Part shown: in pieces, positions 5,934 to 6,495 of the stretch
How positions within the stretch are numbered: position 1 is the stretch's first letter
Layout: every line of letters starts with the position of its first letter
NCBI GenBank assembly: GCA_018882485.1
Contig: VERU01000151.1
Location: 1-6,495 of the forward strand
Length of the DNA: 6,495 nt
Reading direction: 5' to 3'
Source of the DNA: Rhodoferax sp.
GTDB lineage: Bacteria; Pseudomonadota; Gammaproteobacteria; Burkholderiales; Burkholderiaceae_C
The notes under the pieces: generated by a model
The model's input: only the letters and a program-made list of their open reading frames with translations
Told to the model about the DNA's origin: nothing
Database searches by the model: none
Position numbers and translations under genes: made by a program

Positions 5934-5949
5934 GCCCCGTTGCCGGGGC
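5934..5949 (-). other. Hairpin with GCAA tetraloop in the tctC-tctB gap
   Basis: On the transcript the sequence is GCCCCG-GCAA-CGGGGC: six perfect base pairs of GC only, closed by a GNRA-type tetraloop. It starts two bases after AGGAG (5956-5952) and ends 12 bases before the tctB ATG. There is no T-run, so it is not a typical terminator. It is well placed to protect the tctC mRNA end after processing, which would keep the binding protein in excess over the membrane subunits, or to influence tctB initiation. Confidence 0.55.
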
Positions 5950-5959
5950 TTCTCCTGCG

Positions 5960-6495
5960 TTATTGTTGAACGGCGATCTTCTCGCGATCCACCACGGTTT
6001 TCCAGTTCTTCATCTCGTCCAGCACCTGGCGCTTGAACGCATCGCCAATCAGGGGGCTGGTTTCCGGAGCGAGTTTGGCAGCCGATTGGAACTTGGCAAT
6101 CGCCTCAGGATCCTTGAGCGTCGCACCGAGTTCAGCAATCAGCTTGTCGGCGATCGGCTTGGGCAGGTTGGGCGGTGCGACAAAGCCGAACCAGATGTCC
6201 CATGCCGCAGCCTTGAATCCCGCCTCTTCGAAAGACGGCAGATTCGGGTACACCGGATGCCGCTTGGATCCGGACGATGCGATCGGGCGCAGGCCCTCCA
6301 GGAACGGAACGCTCGCTCCCACCGTGAAGTCGATGCTGCCACCGAGCAGATCCGTGTAGACCGGCGCAATCCCGGGATAGGGTACATGCGTCCCCTTCAC
6401 ACCTGCCGCACTTTCAAACATGGCGGTTCCCATGTGGGCGGTGGCGCCGACCCCGGTGCTGCCATAGCGCGCCCTCCCCGGGTTGGCCTTCATGT
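5960..6495 (-). CDS. tctC: Bug/TctC family periplasmic substrate-binding protein, C-terminal part (runs off right edge)
   Basis: The frame is open from the right edge to a TAA at 5962-5960 and encodes the last 177 or so residues of a protein that is normally about 320 long; the signal peptide and first ligand loop are outside the window. Family hallmarks are KANPGRARYGSTGVGATAHM (residues 2-21 of the visible part), VPYPGIAPVYTDLLGGSIDFT (about 37-57), RHPVYPNLPSFEEAGF (78-93) and WFGFVAPPNLPKPIADKLIAEL (101-122), all as in Bug proteins. The ATG at 6493 is internal to the family pattern and is not the start. Bug proteins trap one ligand, usually with a free carboxylate, in the periplasm and hand it to TctAB. 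Gene order tctC-tctB-tctA on one strand supports a complete dedicated transporter rather than an orphan Bug protein. The ligand is not predictable from this fragment. Confidence 0.93.
   Translation of the reverse strand, partial: MKANPGRARYGSTGVGATAHMGTAMFESAAGVKGTHVPYPGIAPVYTDLLGGSIDFTVGASVPFLEGLRPIASSGSKRHPVYPNLPSFEEAGFKAAAWDIWFGFVAPPNLPKPIADKLIAELGATLKDPEAIAKFQSAAKLAPETSPLIGDAFKRQVLDEMKNWKTVVDREKIAVQQ

Noticed and set aside
1..6495. Mobile elements, CRISPR arrays, tRNA genes, phage or defence genes
   Set aside because: No transposase or integrase motifs, spaced repeats, tRNA-like cloverleaf or defence domains were seen on either strand; coding genes fill almost the whole window.

Overview
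The window looks like a catabolic accessory region of a high-GC betaproteobacterium, most likely Burkholderiales (Bordetella/Achromobacter/Cupriavidus/Comamonadaceae type). The inference rests on strong GC bias at third codon positions and on a tripartite tricarboxylate transporter (TTT) with a Bug-type binding protein next to SDR and aldehyde dehydrogenase genes; species is not determinable. No RNA genes, IS elements, CRISPR arrays or origins are visible. Almost all the DNA is coding.

Layout from left to right. (1) 1-192, minus strand: 5' part of a SnoaL-like/NTF2-fold gene that runs off the left edge. (2) 193-297: a compact divergent regulatory region with two perfect inverted repeats overlapping candidate promoters for both directions. 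(3) 298-2876, plus strand: a three-gene operon of a FabG-type SDR oxidoreductase, an NAD(P)-dependent aldehyde dehydrogenase and a small antibiotic-biosynthesis-monooxygenase (ABM) fold protein. (4) 2884-6495, minus strand, convergent with the operon and separated from it by only 7 bases: in transcription order tctC (partial, entering from the right edge), tctB, tctA, then an extended-SDR NAD-dependent epimerase/dehydratase-like gene.

Working model (inference): the Bug protein captures an organic acid in the periplasm and TctAB imports it. The SDR, aldehyde dehydrogenase, SnoaL-like protein, ABM protein and possibly the epimerase-like protein then carry out consecutive steps, for instance alcohol to aldehyde or ketone to acid. 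The substrate cannot be read from the sequence. Nothing here is a clearly new class of system. The points most worth a second look are the double-palindrome divergent promoter, a GNRA-capped hairpin between a good Shine-Dalgarno sequence and the tctB start, active-site substitutions in two SDR proteins (the tetrad Asn position is Met in one, a nucleotide-sugar-binding Arg is Gln in the other), and the unassigned pathway itself.
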